From Lathyrus oleraceus (Eukaryota; Streptophyta; Magnoliopsida; Fabales; Fabaceae): a stretch of DNA of 64,000 bases. The notes beneath the pieces were generated by a model, which saw nothing but the letters and a program-made list of their open reading frames with translations, was not told the DNA's origin and ran no database searches. Positions 33,386 to 44,480 of this stretch are shown here, one piece after another; within the stretch, counting starts at the first letter, position 1, and every line of letters begins with the position of its first letter. The translations under genes were made by a program, and so were the position numbers. The stretch spans positions 530,516,582-530,580,581 of the forward strand of contig NC_066585.1 of assembly GCF_024323335.1 (NCBI RefSeq). Reading direction: 5' to 3'.

Positions 33386-36300
33386 TGTCGCGTCACAAAA
33401 AATACAGAGTCGCCATCAGATCTTATTTATTCCAAAGGAACGAGAAATTAGCAATAAAACCTCAAGAGAATGGTCTTCGCAATCAAGAGTAAATTTTGAA
33501 GTCGGTTATGCAAGGGGAAGGTATTAATACCCCTCACATCTATTACACTCAACGGGAACCACTATGCTTGTACTTCTTGTGTATGGATGTTGTTATCTGA
33601 ATGTTACTTGCTATCGGGTAATGAGATGAAATAAGATGGGAAAAGAAAATATAGTTATCAATGTGCTCGCTAAGGTTTCAAACCCTTGTGCTTACGCATC
33701 CTCATTCGTGCAATAAGGAAGTCAAAGCTCCGTAGTTCTGATCACAAAACGAAGTATTTGTTAATTGTTTTTAGTATACAATGGTATCGTTCGCGTTCTA
33801 GCGGTTAACTTTGTTTGTATGCTCATATAATGAGAAACTTAAATGTTTGTTTGTTTGCGGTATAATGTATGCGCTTGGATCATATTCTAGCAGTTAAATA
33901 TTACTTGTATGCTCACGTATGAGGGGTTTAAGCTTCGTTCATGGTAGAACAGAAGTAGCATGCCCATTCTAAAAAGGTTTTGAAAGATGCCCCAAGGAAA
34001 AAATGGATTTAATTGGTTATGATTGATTTTATTACGGAGAAAAGTATCAGACCACAAGCTAGGTACGGTCGAAAATCTGAATACTTGGGAGTTGAGAGGA
34101 CAGTTGCATTCTAACCACTCTTTTTCATCCAAGAGGGTTTTGATTATGAAACTTGTTTGGCAAGTTTAATCATTGGTACTTATAGGGAGATAAGTATCTA
34201 ACCATTGGCTAAGTATGACCAACAATCAGAAGACTCTGGAGTTGAGAGGACAGTGGCATCCTAACCACTCCTTGTCTCTCTTAGAGCACCGGATTGAACT
34301 CGTTTTATTGTTAGGTATTTTGAATGGAAGTCAAATAATCGGGCGACAAGCTAGGTACGACCGACAACTCAGCTACTTAAGTGTATTGCACAAGTACATA
34401 CACCCTACTTTTGCATTCTAGTTTATTAAGAAAAGATTTAGAAATGCACTTGATGTTGGATCAAGCATTTGGAATTTATTATGAAATGTGTGTGAAGAAT
34501 GGAGATAAGAGATAGAGATAGGTTGAGAAGAGATGGGATAGTGAAATGGATAATGATGATGAGATACTTGACGTTAGATCAAGCATTCGTTTTATTTTGA
34601 AGTGAGTTTGATTTGGAAAACAGTTGACGCTGGATCAAGTGTGTTTTTTGTCTTTTGAAAAGTATCTTTTTATTGTTTTATTTTTATCTTTTTAGGTAGC
34701 ATTATGCCATTGAAAATATTAAAGGAAATTAAACTTAAACTATTACACTTTCATAGGAAGGGGGAACATATGACCCACAATTAGGGGATGGTACCAAAAA
34801 ATACAAGGAAAAGGAATGGAAACCATACAAGTTACAACTCAACTACCATACCTAAAAAAATCAAGTGGCATGGTGTCCTCACATGTAAACAATCAATACA
34901 AGGAAAATGATAAGCAATGATGCTAATGGAAAGACAACTTGGATTAAACTTGAAGTCACACGATCATGGCAAACACACAAGGCAAGTGGAGTTAGTATGG
35001 ATCGAGGCAAGTGGAATGCATCAAAGTAAACATATTTAATGGCATTTATCAATCAATAGGAAGTGAATTCCACATGGACAAATATCAAAGATTCATCTCA
35101 TGCTCATGGTGAAAGAAGACATACACAAGGCATACATCAAACAAATTGAAATGACATTTTCAATTTACTAGATAATCACAATCTAATGGATAATTCATAT
35201 GGGATTAAACCTAATATTCAAAAATCATCTAAGCATGGCATATAATACATGAATCAAGTTAGTAAAAGGAGATTGGCATGGATTATCAAACCAAATCACA
35301 TTCTAACCTAACCTAAACATGCTCATGGTAATTGAATCAATCACGTAAAATATGGGCCATGATCAACAATCAAAGGTAATCATACAAAGTGATTAAAATG
35401 AACCATTAGACCTAATCTAAAACATCAAAGCATAGCCAAATTAATCAAGATTTTTATGATAAAAAATATACCAAAAATATCGTGGATAAATAATGGGAAA
35501 AAATAGTGAAAAAGAAAATAACAAAAATCATGTTAAAAATGATTAAAAACCAGATCTGCCAGGGGTCCAAACAGGGAGGCCCACTCATTTCAGCCATTCA
35601 GCCAGGGGGTGTGTATGAGCAATGATAGTGGTAACATTTAGCAAAATGGCTAAGCCCATAATAATTAGGCCCACACAAATACAAGGCATGGCAAGTGTAA
35701 TTGAATCAAAATTCACAATTCAAATGAATTGAAATTTAAATGAAAAAGAAACGCACCAAACATTAAAATGAATGTCAAAACAAAAGTTGACCATGAACCA
35801 CCGCTGACCACCGCACCGGAGGTTGCTTCCGGAAATGGTGGTGCCAGAAAAAAAATCAAGATCATCATCTGAAATGCATGGCCACGTTGAGCAAGGATAT
35901 GTCAATGAAATTGTGAAATTCTCACTGAGGAGCTTGAATTGAAGATGAACAGGTCAAAAACCCTAGTGGTTGATAGTTAAATTAAATGACATCTACGAGG
36001 AATCAAGCCCAGGACCTTAGGGATTTGATTCCTCTGGTGAAGGCTCGCATGGTGGTAACTAGAAAACTGAAGTACTCGAGGGATTTGGAAGTTGCCTCGC
36101 CGGAGAAGAAAACCAGAAAATGTGTTTCCGGTGAGTTCTTTCCTTCTTCTTTGTCTTTTCTATCTCGATTTCTCCTCTCCTTCTTTGTTCTTATTCTGGA
36201 AATATCGATGAGTGAATGAGTTCCTCGAGTGTGAGGTTTTGAGATAGAAGTTAATGGAGGTTCTTAGGTGAGAATCAATGAAGATGGTGTTGAGTTCTCA

Positions 36301-36554
36301 AGGATTAAAGGTGATTGATTCAGAGATGAGAAATTTCTAAGATTTTGTGATTTTTAGAGATTTTTGAGGATGAAGAATTTCTGAGTATGATTATGCAATG
36401 ATTGACTTCTGGTAAAACGATCCTCCCCAAAGATTGTGTGATGATTAACTTATATAAGTTAAGACCTTGGGGATTTGTGCATTCAGTTGGAAAAGTTTGT
36501 TGCAATTGAAATCGATGGCAAGCGATTATGATAATTGTTTTGGATTTTGATGAA

Positions 36555-36735
36555 TTCGAAGAATTCCAGTTGGAAATGATTGGTTAATGAATGATGATGT
36601 GGCACTGAGTCAGTTGGTCATATTATTAGGGTTAGTTAGTGATATGAATTCGATGAATTCCAGTTGGAAATGATTGGTTAATGAATGATGATGTGGCACT
36701 GAGTCAGTTTGTGAATTTTTTTAATAGGTGTGTTT
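36555..36735. repeat. 94-bp tandem duplication inside the LTR
   Basis: GAATTCCAGTTGGAAATGAT starts at 36561 and 36655 and is followed in both by TGGTTAATGAATGATGATGT and GGCACTGAGTCAGTT. The two copies are almost identical, so the duplication is young. Confidence 0.9.
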
Positions 36736-37259
36736 ATGAACTTGTTGTTGTTGAATTATTTTGTGTTTGGCAATGTTTGATCTGGTTCACATTGCAAGTT
36801 TGTTGTATGGCCATGGTTTGTTGCAGGTTAATTATTTGGTCCTGATGGTTATGTATCTGGTTCGTGGTCCATGGCAGGTTCATGAGATGTGTAGGTCTGT
36901 ATGTTGCAGGTATGGTGTTTGCTACAAGTCTTGGTGGATTGTTTATACTGTTGCAAGGTTCCTAACCTGATCCATTTGCATGCCCATTTGCAGGCCTACT
37001 TGGTTCATGACCTGGTTGGTTTTGGTCATGAACATGAGCATGTACCATGTTAGTTGTCAATGAAGAAATCAAAGGCAAACATGGACTTTGGTGATGGATC
37101 AATACAAGATAAGATGGAATTAGGTCTTAGGGGGTCAGTTGACTTTGATCAACTGTTGACCAAAAATTCAATTGTTGATCAAAAGTCAATTGTTGTAGCT
37201 TTTGGTCAAACTTGTCATTTTTTGTATGTACATGGACTTTCTTGTAATGAAATGAACAT

Positions 37260-37410
37260 TTGGTGAATGAAAATGATATTTGTAATGAATTGAATTGAAA
37301 TGAATTTGAATGAATTGGTATTGATATTGTATGGAAATGACTTGAATTATATTGAATATGATATTGATATGGTATTGAATTGAATTGAATGGATTGAATA
37401 TGGACATGGA
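37260..37410. repeat. Low-complexity GAATTGAAT/ATTGATATTG tract
   Basis: Irregular repetition of TGAATTGAA and TATTGATATTG units within the LTR; it produces spurious Ile/Asn/Phe-rich ORFs on the minus strand. Confidence 0.7.
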
Positions 37411-38290
37411 CTAATGTTTAGAATGTGGATTTGGACTATTGGAAACATGGACTAATGAAATGAATATAAATCCAATGCTTGAATGGGTAATGAATGAATG
37501 ACATGATTGAATGAACAAAACATCAATGTATAAATCATCAAGACATTGAAAGTGAAGAGAATGGGAATGAGGTAAACTTGCATGAACAATGAACAATGAC
37601 CAATGAAACCAAAGACTAGTGTGGAATGAAACTTGTCTGAATGATTAATGGACACATGGACAAGCACGAGTGAACCAATCAAGAATTACCAATGACTAGA
37701 TGAAATGATCACAAATAGGACAAATGGGAGTTGAGATGCCATGGGAGTGGGATTTGGACCAATAGATACCATCAAGCAATAGATGGGCATGTAATGACTT
37801 TAAACGAACTTAATCCAATCAATGAATCCTCATAATAAACCAAGAACAATTGTCCTTTAATGGAGCTTAAACAAGCAATTGAATCATGGACAAATGAATT
37901 ATAATGAACCAGATGAAATTAGGGTTAGGTATGTATCATATGAAGGATAGCCACAATTAGGATTTTGCTTCACTAAGAAGTCACAAATGAAACTTCAACA
38001 CAAGGTACACACACAAAGCATGAAGGAACACCCAACTAGGGTTTTTGTTGGTTGAGTAACCTCAAGTTATTGGGGAAACCCTAGCTTCCACTAGGTATAT
38101 ACAATAATACTTTGAATCCAAGATACAAGTCCCCTTGTATTGAATAATGCATATGCAAGTGAAATGATTGAACATGAAGATATGCATATGAATTAGGATT
38201 ATTGAACTAGGTGAACATTGTGAAGGGTATGGAAAATTTTAGGGTATGACAATTGTCCCTATTTAATCTTCTCGAACATGAATGTATGGA

Positions 38291-38803
38291 CAGGGACGGG
38301 GCCACATTGCTCCTTGGGTGGATTCTCCCCCTAAAATTAATAGAATACACTTTAATAGAACATTAATGAGGAATTTTGAAATATTATTCAATTAATTGAG
38401 TTATTTGACCATCTTAAAAAATAATAAATAATTATTTAAATTATTTTAGTCATCTAATATATTTTTTTACTTATTAATTTAATCCATAAATTACTCACAA
38501 AAATAAATATTATTGATGTATTTGTAGTTTCAATATAATTAAGGATTTAAGTGACAATGTCTCACATACTCAATAATTAAAATGATTATATTTTTAAATA
38601 TTTTTTTATTCTCATGATTTTTTAATTATCTATACAAAATAAATTTTTTATTGACATTATAATAAGAAAAATAATTAATTATTTAAATATGAAAAATCTT
38701 ATAAAATAGTTGTGATGCATATTTAAAAAAAAATAAAAATTGTTATATTATTTAATACTACATATATTGCATCCACTATTCAATATTTGTAGCTCCGTCC
38801 CTG
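38291..38803. mobile_element. Non-autonomous hAT element (513 bp)
   Basis: Flanked on both sides by the 8-bp direct repeat TGTATGGA (38283-38290 and 38804-38811), the size made by hAT transposases. Terminal inverted repeats are CAGGGACGGGGC at the left and the reverse of CAGGGACGGAGC at the right, a common plant hAT terminus. The inside is AT-rich and non-coding, so it needs a transposase from elsewhere. It interrupts the 3' UTR of the surrounding retroelement, whose sequence resumes after it. Confidence 0.92.
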
Positions 38804-39189
38804 TGTATGGATAGTAACGACTTCCGGACATTCGAGGTAAGAGCGGATTAAATAGTAAAATATCGAAAAAATTATCCACCAGAAACAAATGAAATATAAT
38901 GTGAGGATAGGTTTTAGTGAATATCTCTTGGGATATGGGATGAATGAACTAGCTTCTGTAAAATGGAAGTTGTTAGGGATGAATTGAAATATCTTTGGGG
39001 AAATGGGTAGTTGTGAAAGAAAGGTTGGACATGCATGACGTATGCAATATGCTAATGCAGTATGATTGCTTTTTTTTGTCTATACTAACAAGCTTTAGCA
39101 GGCATTGGTAAGAAGTGGAAAAGTTTTCCGCTAGGGAATATGTCATGGAAGATGTTGGAAGATAGTTTCTCAGGTGGAACATGGGCTTT

Positions 39190-39330
39190 GGGGTGATAGA
39201 TGACTTCGCTGGGGAAGCAATAATTGGCCAGTCAAGGACTGGGCTATGAGATAAAATATTTTCCAGACAGGAACTGGAATTTGAGAAGATCTTCCAAACA
39301 GGAACCGGACTTTGAGATGATTGGAGGCAG
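39190..39330 (-). repeat. Short imperfect repeats, CAGGAACTGGA type
   Basis: Variants of AGACAGGAACTGGAATTTGA, AACAGGAACCGGACTTTGAG and GGCAGGTACTGGACTTT follow each other at about 35-bp spacing in the 3' UTR. Confidence 0.65.
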
Positions 39331-39844
39331 GTACTGGACTTTAACACGTTATGTCAATAAGGACTTTATTGTAGGCACGAAAATGTCATTATGTCCCGCT
39401 GGCACAACAACGGGGATGAAGTTCTTGAAACATGGCTTACCACTCAGGGATTTGCCAAACCCGCGTTAGGTGTTCAAAACAGACGAGGAGGGAATAGGTT
39501 ATCCATCAAGTCTCTTATTTTGTGTTCGAGATGCAAAGCTTTGATACAAGTATTCTTCTCGAGCAAAAGGAAACGAGAAATTACAAACGATAAGTAACAA
39601 AGGAGATATTTTTTGGGTAACTCTGTTGGGAATGCCATACAGGAGTCTTATAAAGATTCAACAAGGGTTAATTCTTTTTAGGTGCCAATAAGGATGTGGG
39701 CTTGTAAGGGTGACCAATAGAGATTGGGTTTTAGAAGAAACGCTTAACAAAATATTTAGACTCTGATGGGGATAACAAGGGGGCCAAATGGAGTCTGGGC
39801 TTCATGGAGAATAAGGGTTAACCATAAAGCTTGGGCCTGAGGGA

Positions 39845-40100
39845 TATGAAAGGCCAAATTCAACACAATTTGGGTTAGCTAGAGAAGAAGGGCCGAATTC
39901 AACATGATTTGGGCTTTATAGATATGGAGGGCCAAATTCAACACAATTTGGGCTGGCTAGAGAAGAAGGGCCAAATTCAACAGGATTTGGGCTTTATGAA
40001 TATGGAGTGCCAAATTCAACACAATTTGGGTTGGCTGAAGAAGGATGGCAAAATTCAACAGGATTTAGGATTTATGGATATGGGAGAAAGACATGCTAAA
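39845..40100 (-). repeat. About 40-bp tandem repeats (CCAAATTCAACA units)
   Basis: GGGCCAAATTCAACACAATT and the variant CAACAGGATTTGGGC alternate five to six times with GGGCT(T/G)..(T)ATGGA or AGAAGAA spacers. Two 40-bp types alternate, giving a higher-order period of about 80 bp. Found in the 3' UTR, like the 143-bp repeats of the first element. Confidence 0.85.
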
Positions 40101-40309
40101 CACGAGGGGCTCTACTGGGGATGATGGGCTAAAGATAAAGGTTAGGCTCTATGGGGGAAGAAAGGCTAAACAAGGAAGTTTATGCTTTGAGTTAGGGATA
40201 CAGAGCCAAATGCAACAGGATTTGGGCTTTTGCTGGATGTGTAAAGCTAAACACTGAAAGTTTTGCCTTTACGAATTGGTCACATAGAAGTTTGGATTCT
40301 CTGTGGGGA

Positions 40310-40480
40310 AGGGGGCCAAATCCAAAATTAGGGCTTGAAGCGGAGGAGAGGCTAAATCTGACACTTGGGCTTGCTGGGGAAGAGGGGCCAAATCTGACAT
40401 TTGGGCTTGATGCGGGAAAAAGGACCCAAATCTGACGTTTGGGCTTGATGCAAAAGAAGGGCTAAACCCAAAGCTTAGAC
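40310..40480 (-). repeat. About 45-bp tandem repeats (AAATCTGACxTTTGGGCT units)
   Basis: Four diverged units GCCAAATCTGACATTTGGGC with GAAGAGG-type spacers. Probably related to the array at 39845 but with a different spacer. Confidence 0.8.
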
Positions 40481-40504
40481 TTTTTCTAAGGGCTAAACGA
40501 TATG

Positions 40505-40725
40505 AGATAACTTTCAAAGGCATTGGTGACACATGTATTTTATCAGCGACATGGCACTTGTGGCACGTCTGCACCTGACGAAAACAATTAAATTCCATTA
40601 TCAGCCAATAATATCATGCTCTCAAGATATTTGTGGACATGGTGTGCCCACTGAAGTGTGTCCCAAAGGATCCTTCATGCACATCTGTTATAATCTGGTT
40701 TACTTCATGTCTATCTGAAGCTAGC
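40505..40725 (-). pseudogene. Integrase zinc-finger fragment (Ogre/Tat type)
   Basis: Minus strand reads VHEGSFGTHFSGHTM, YYWLIMEFNCFRQ and CHKCHVADKIHVSPMPLK, matching the H-H-C-C domain of the first element's integrase (HDGIFGTHSNGHTM ... CHKCQIYADKVHVPPAP). One residue is lost between the two parts of the finger and the catalytic core is absent: after PLKV the sequence is 3' UTR. Toward the 5' side of pol it is cut by another LTR at about 40738. Confidence 0.85.
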
Positions 40726-41089
40726 TAGAAGATACCCGAGCGCGTCGCACGATTGAACATACAACAGAGTCACCATCGAACTTTATTTATCCCAGAAGAG
40801 GGAAGGGAAAATATAGATAAAACCTAAGGGAAAAGAGAAACGGGTAAGGAAGTTGGTTATGCAATGGGGATGTATTAGCACCCCTCACATCCACGGTACC
40901 CCATGGGAACCGTTTGATTGCTCTTGCTTGGATGGGTGTTACTATCTTCGTGTACCTGCAAAATAGAAAATAGGTTAGGAAAAGAGTGCTTGAGGAGGAC
41001 CGGGGCCCTCATGCCTACGTATTCTTATAGCGCAATGAGAAAATCAGAGTCTCGTAGTTCGTGGGACTAATACTTAAAGAAATATATGA

Positions 41090-41730
41090 TTAAGGGTGGT
41101 GTTTCAACCGAAAAAGATTAGAAAATGACTTAAGCGGTGTTTGAACCAAGGGAAAAAAGAAGTAGAGAAATGGGATCAAAATCAAGAAAGGGATGTTAAC
41201 CATGAAGGTGATTAACCCAAATTGTGGTGTCATAACCAAGAGCAGAAAGATAAAAGGTGGTGTCAAAACCAAGAAAAGGGGTGTTAACCATGAATGTGAT
41301 TAACCCAAATTGTGGTGTCATAACCAAGAATAGAAAGATATAAGGTGGTGTAAAAACCAAGAAATAGGGTGTTAACCATGAAGGTGATTAACCTAAAGAG
41401 AGAAATAAGAGTGGTGTTTAAACCAAAGGGAAAAGTAAAGTCGTGTGTAAACCAAAGAGGAGGGTATTTTAATCAAGGTGGTGATTAACCCAAAGAGAGA
41501 AATAAGAGTGATATTTAAACCAAAGGTCGGTGTTTAAGCTGGAAAAGAAGAAAGAGTGGTATTTAAACCAAAAGAGTGGTGTTTAAACCAGAAAATAAGC
41601 AAGAGTGGTGTTTAAACCAAGAAACGGAAGCTAAAAAAAAATGGTGTCAAAACCAAGAAAATGGTGTTAACCATGAAGGTGATTAACCCAAAGAGAGAAG
41701 AAAATGATGATGTTTAAACCAAGAGAAACT
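41090..41730. repeat. Minisatellite, GGTGTTAACCATGAAGGTGATTAA type
   Basis: A composite array of short units: GGTGTTTAAACCAAG, GGTGTCAAAACCAAGAAA and GTGTTAACCATGAAGGTGAT, repeated more than 15 times in mixed order. Unit length varies from about 16 to 60 bp. It lies inside the LTR and has no ORF. Confidence 0.9.
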
Positions 41731-42403
41731 TGAGATGGTGAGCCACAGGGCTAGCTGCAAACTCGACAGTTAAATTAATTGAATTGCACTAAAGTCTATA
41801 AATATAAGTGAATACTCTGAGCAATTGGGGCATTTGTCTCGTATCCAAAATATTTAAAATGAGGATAGGAATGCTCTCTCTCACCCCTTCTCTATTGCTT
41901 AAGGCTCATAACATGAAATCCTTGTCAATGTATGACAAGTTGCTGAAACAGGTTCTCAAAGAAGCTTTGTGGGGATGAGGCAGATGGTTAATGCTTTGAC
42001 TTGGGCTTGAGGTCTTGTACTTGTTTGGAAGCATGAGATTTAAAACAGCAGAGACAATTTCTCGTTAAGTGACCAAGAGACTTATGGTCACTTGACAAAG
42101 ACAAAGGGAATGTATGTAAGCTCAAAGGATCTAGTTGATCAAACGGAATTTGATCAAGCTAAATCAAAGGGAATGAGGTGGATAAAACACACAATGCATG
42201 ATCATACAAAGACTAGCCAAGGGTCTCATTGTTAAGTAGGTCAAGAGTAAGCCATGTGTGTAAAAATTATGCATTAAGCATGGGTCTCATTGTTAGGTAG
42301 CCCAAGAGTAAGCCATGTGTGTGCTAATGTGTGATAACCTAAACAAATGAATGTGATAAGCAGAGGCATAAAGTAATGAACAAAAAATAAGATGACAAGA
42401 TCA

Positions 42404-42445
42404 CAAGTTCAAAAGTTCAAAAGTTCAAAAGTTCAAAAGTTCAAC
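42404..42445. repeat. 8-bp tandem repeat AAAGTTCA
   Basis: Five direct units of AAAGTTCA, followed by related but irregular AAGTCCAAGGTC strings. Confidence 0.95.
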
Positions 42446-44076
42446 AGGTGAACAAGGTGTAAGTCATCAAGAGGTCAATGAGTCCAAGGTCACTCCAAAT
42501 CAAGCATAGGTCTAAGTCCTAAGTTCAAAATCCAAAGTCCAAAGTCCAAGGTCTTCATCATCACTCCAAGTCAAGCATGGGTCTTAAGGATCAAGTCTAT
42601 CTATTTTATCATGTTTTGATTAATTGAGATTGTCAAGCAAACCAAACACAAGATAAGAAGCATAAGATAAATATGACAAGATGAATAATGTATGAAGTGA
42701 GATGATGAATGAGACATAAAAGTAAGTTGCAAGAATGTGAAGTGTTAGAGGTTTAAAAGTTAGATGTTAGGTGTTAGATGTTAGAAGGCAAATTCAAGTC
42801 ATCACATTGGGATCATCTATCAACAAGTCAAAGGACTCAAATATATGCTACACCAAGGGATAAACTATCACTAACTCGAAGTGTCAAAAATATGATCAAA
42901 TGATCATCCATTAACATATTGAATTAGAGAAGATTGAATCAAACAAGGCACCATCTATCAATGATCTAAAATGTTGAAGATCTAATCAATTCAACCAAAG
43001 TAAAAAAATAATAAAATTTGAATTAAAAATAAAAATAAAAAAGGTTTTAAAATGGTTTAAAATGGAAAATAAAGAGAAAATGAAAAACAAATATCAAAAT
43101 GTAAAAGAAATAGATGGAAAAAATATGAGAATTCAAGAATATTACAAATGAAAAGATCTCAAAATTTGGATGCAAAAAAGTTTGTAAATGATTAAAAATA
43201 AATTGGAAATGAAAATTAAAAGGAAAATGAGATAAAAATAACCAAAAATGAAAAAATGATTAAATAAAATGAGAGAAAAATATATGTGATGCAAAATATT
43301 TTTAGAGATCTTGTGTAAATAATTTGGATCAAATTGAATTAAAAATGAGTGAGAAATTAAATAAAAAATAAATGGAATAAAAAAACAAGAAAAATAAAAT
43401 AGAATTAGGGCGCCAACGGTCAAGAGATTTTAAAAAAATGCGCTGGCACAATGTGATTGGTTTAGTTTGAATCTTGGCACCAAAATGCATGCAGTTCAAC
43501 TTCGTCTTCAACCTTGAGCTTAATTTGGTAAATCCATGAACTCGTGTTTTTAGCCACACTCAAGCATGGAGTTAGTTTCATAACACATCATCGTTCATGT
43601 CTCCCTACATCGAAGCCATTGATTAGCTATGAGAAGGGAGAATTTTGCTCAAGAACACGGAAAACCTTAAGTGTTTAAAGTAAAATTAAATGACTAATAC
43701 AAAAGATAAATGAATGGTAATTGATGGCTTTTGATTAATGGAACAATGCGAAGAGAGTGGTAACTTGTTTTCTCAAAGTCTTAACTCGTGGCTACCTTTC
43801 CAGTTGAAGCTTCAAAGGTCAATAATGGTATAAATGGGAAGCACAGTGCAAGATGTTCCAAGGCAAAGTGATGATGCAATTAGCTTCAGATGATGCCGAT
43901 GAAGTTTTCTAGGCAAAAATTTGAGGTTGAAAGAGCTTAAATTTAAGAAACCACAAACTAGTTTTGGAGTGTTATCGGGTTCAAGTGAGGCAGGGTTTTT
44001 CTGGTTGTTCAAGCTTGCAAATGAAGGCAAATCACTCCCATATTTATAGGAAATGAAATGGGAAGCGAATGATCAT

Positions 44077-44480
44077 AAAGCACTTGATCTTAATACTTTG
44101 TTTGGTAAATTGGAACAACATGAGCAAGAAATCACTTGCTTGGGAAAAAATGAAAAAAAAGTATGAAAAGAAAATGAAGAAAGAGAAAGGTAAAAACAAG
44201 GTGGAAGAGAAGAAGTTCATTGCTCTAAAGATTTCTAGTTTAAAGTCCTCAAAGAATGAGCTTAGTGATTGTGAAATTAAAGATGATGAGACTCCGATAA
44301 AGAAGATATGGGGTTGTTCATCAAAAGGTACAATAAATATATGTGGGAACAAGCAAATAAGTACTCTAAAAAGAAGGACCATAGAAAATCCAGAAGGTTG
44401 TTAGATTCCTCAAAGGAAGATGAGAAGAAGAAAAGTAAGGGTACAAGTACATGCTATAATTGTGGCAAAGAAGTACATGA
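44077..44480 (+). pseudogene. SIRE/Maximus-type Ty1/copia gag fragment
   Basis: The plus strand reads LDLNTLFGKLEQHEQEI, a lysine-rich coil (KKYEKKMKKEKGKNK), FIALKISSLKSSKNELSDCE, MGLFIKRYNKYMWEQ and the start of a zinc knuckle, CYNCGKEV. This is the C-terminal part of a SIRE-type gag, which binds element RNA. At least two frameshifts separate these blocks, and the knuckle is cut after its second cysteine. It sits exactly between two inverted LTRs of another family. Confidence 0.85.

Larger units (their letters stand above)
33386..38251 (-). repeat. Ogre/Tat-type 3' LTR (about 4.87 kb)
   Basis: Minus-strand start TGTCATACCCTAAAATTTTC at 38251, right after a purine-rich AATAGGGACAAT that fits a polypurine tract; minus-strand end is at 33386 (plus-strand TGTCGCGTCACAAAAAATAC). 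Length is within the large range of Ogre LTRs. The end region carries the shared block CAGAGTCGCC then GGAAGGTATTAATACCCC. The left flank TCAGT (33381-33385) is the predicted target-site repeat. About 1.5 kb from the left end it closely resembles 61913-63420. No gene is seen inside; the short ORFs are not supported. Confidence 0.75.
38252..40500 (-). other. 3' UTR of an Ogre/Tat-type element
   Basis: Lies between the polypurine-like tract beside the 3' LTR and an integrase fragment on the minus strand, as expected for a 3' UTR. It contains tandem repeats and one nested hAT element. No coding region is seen. Confidence 0.65.
40738..44076 (-). repeat. Ogre/Tat-type LTR fragment, minus orientation
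   Basis: The left edge (GCGTCGCACG..CAGAGTCACC) and then GTATTAGCACCCCTCACATC are the LTR end block in reverse. Toward the right is a TATTTATA string (44041-44048), a TATA box on the minus strand, but only about 30 bp remain upstream of it before copia gag begins, so U3 is truncated. Segments 42790-42960 are the reverse complement of parts of 44860-45300 in diverged form, so this is the same LTR family as the plus-strand copy at 44480. No TG start was found at the left edge. Confidence 0.65.
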
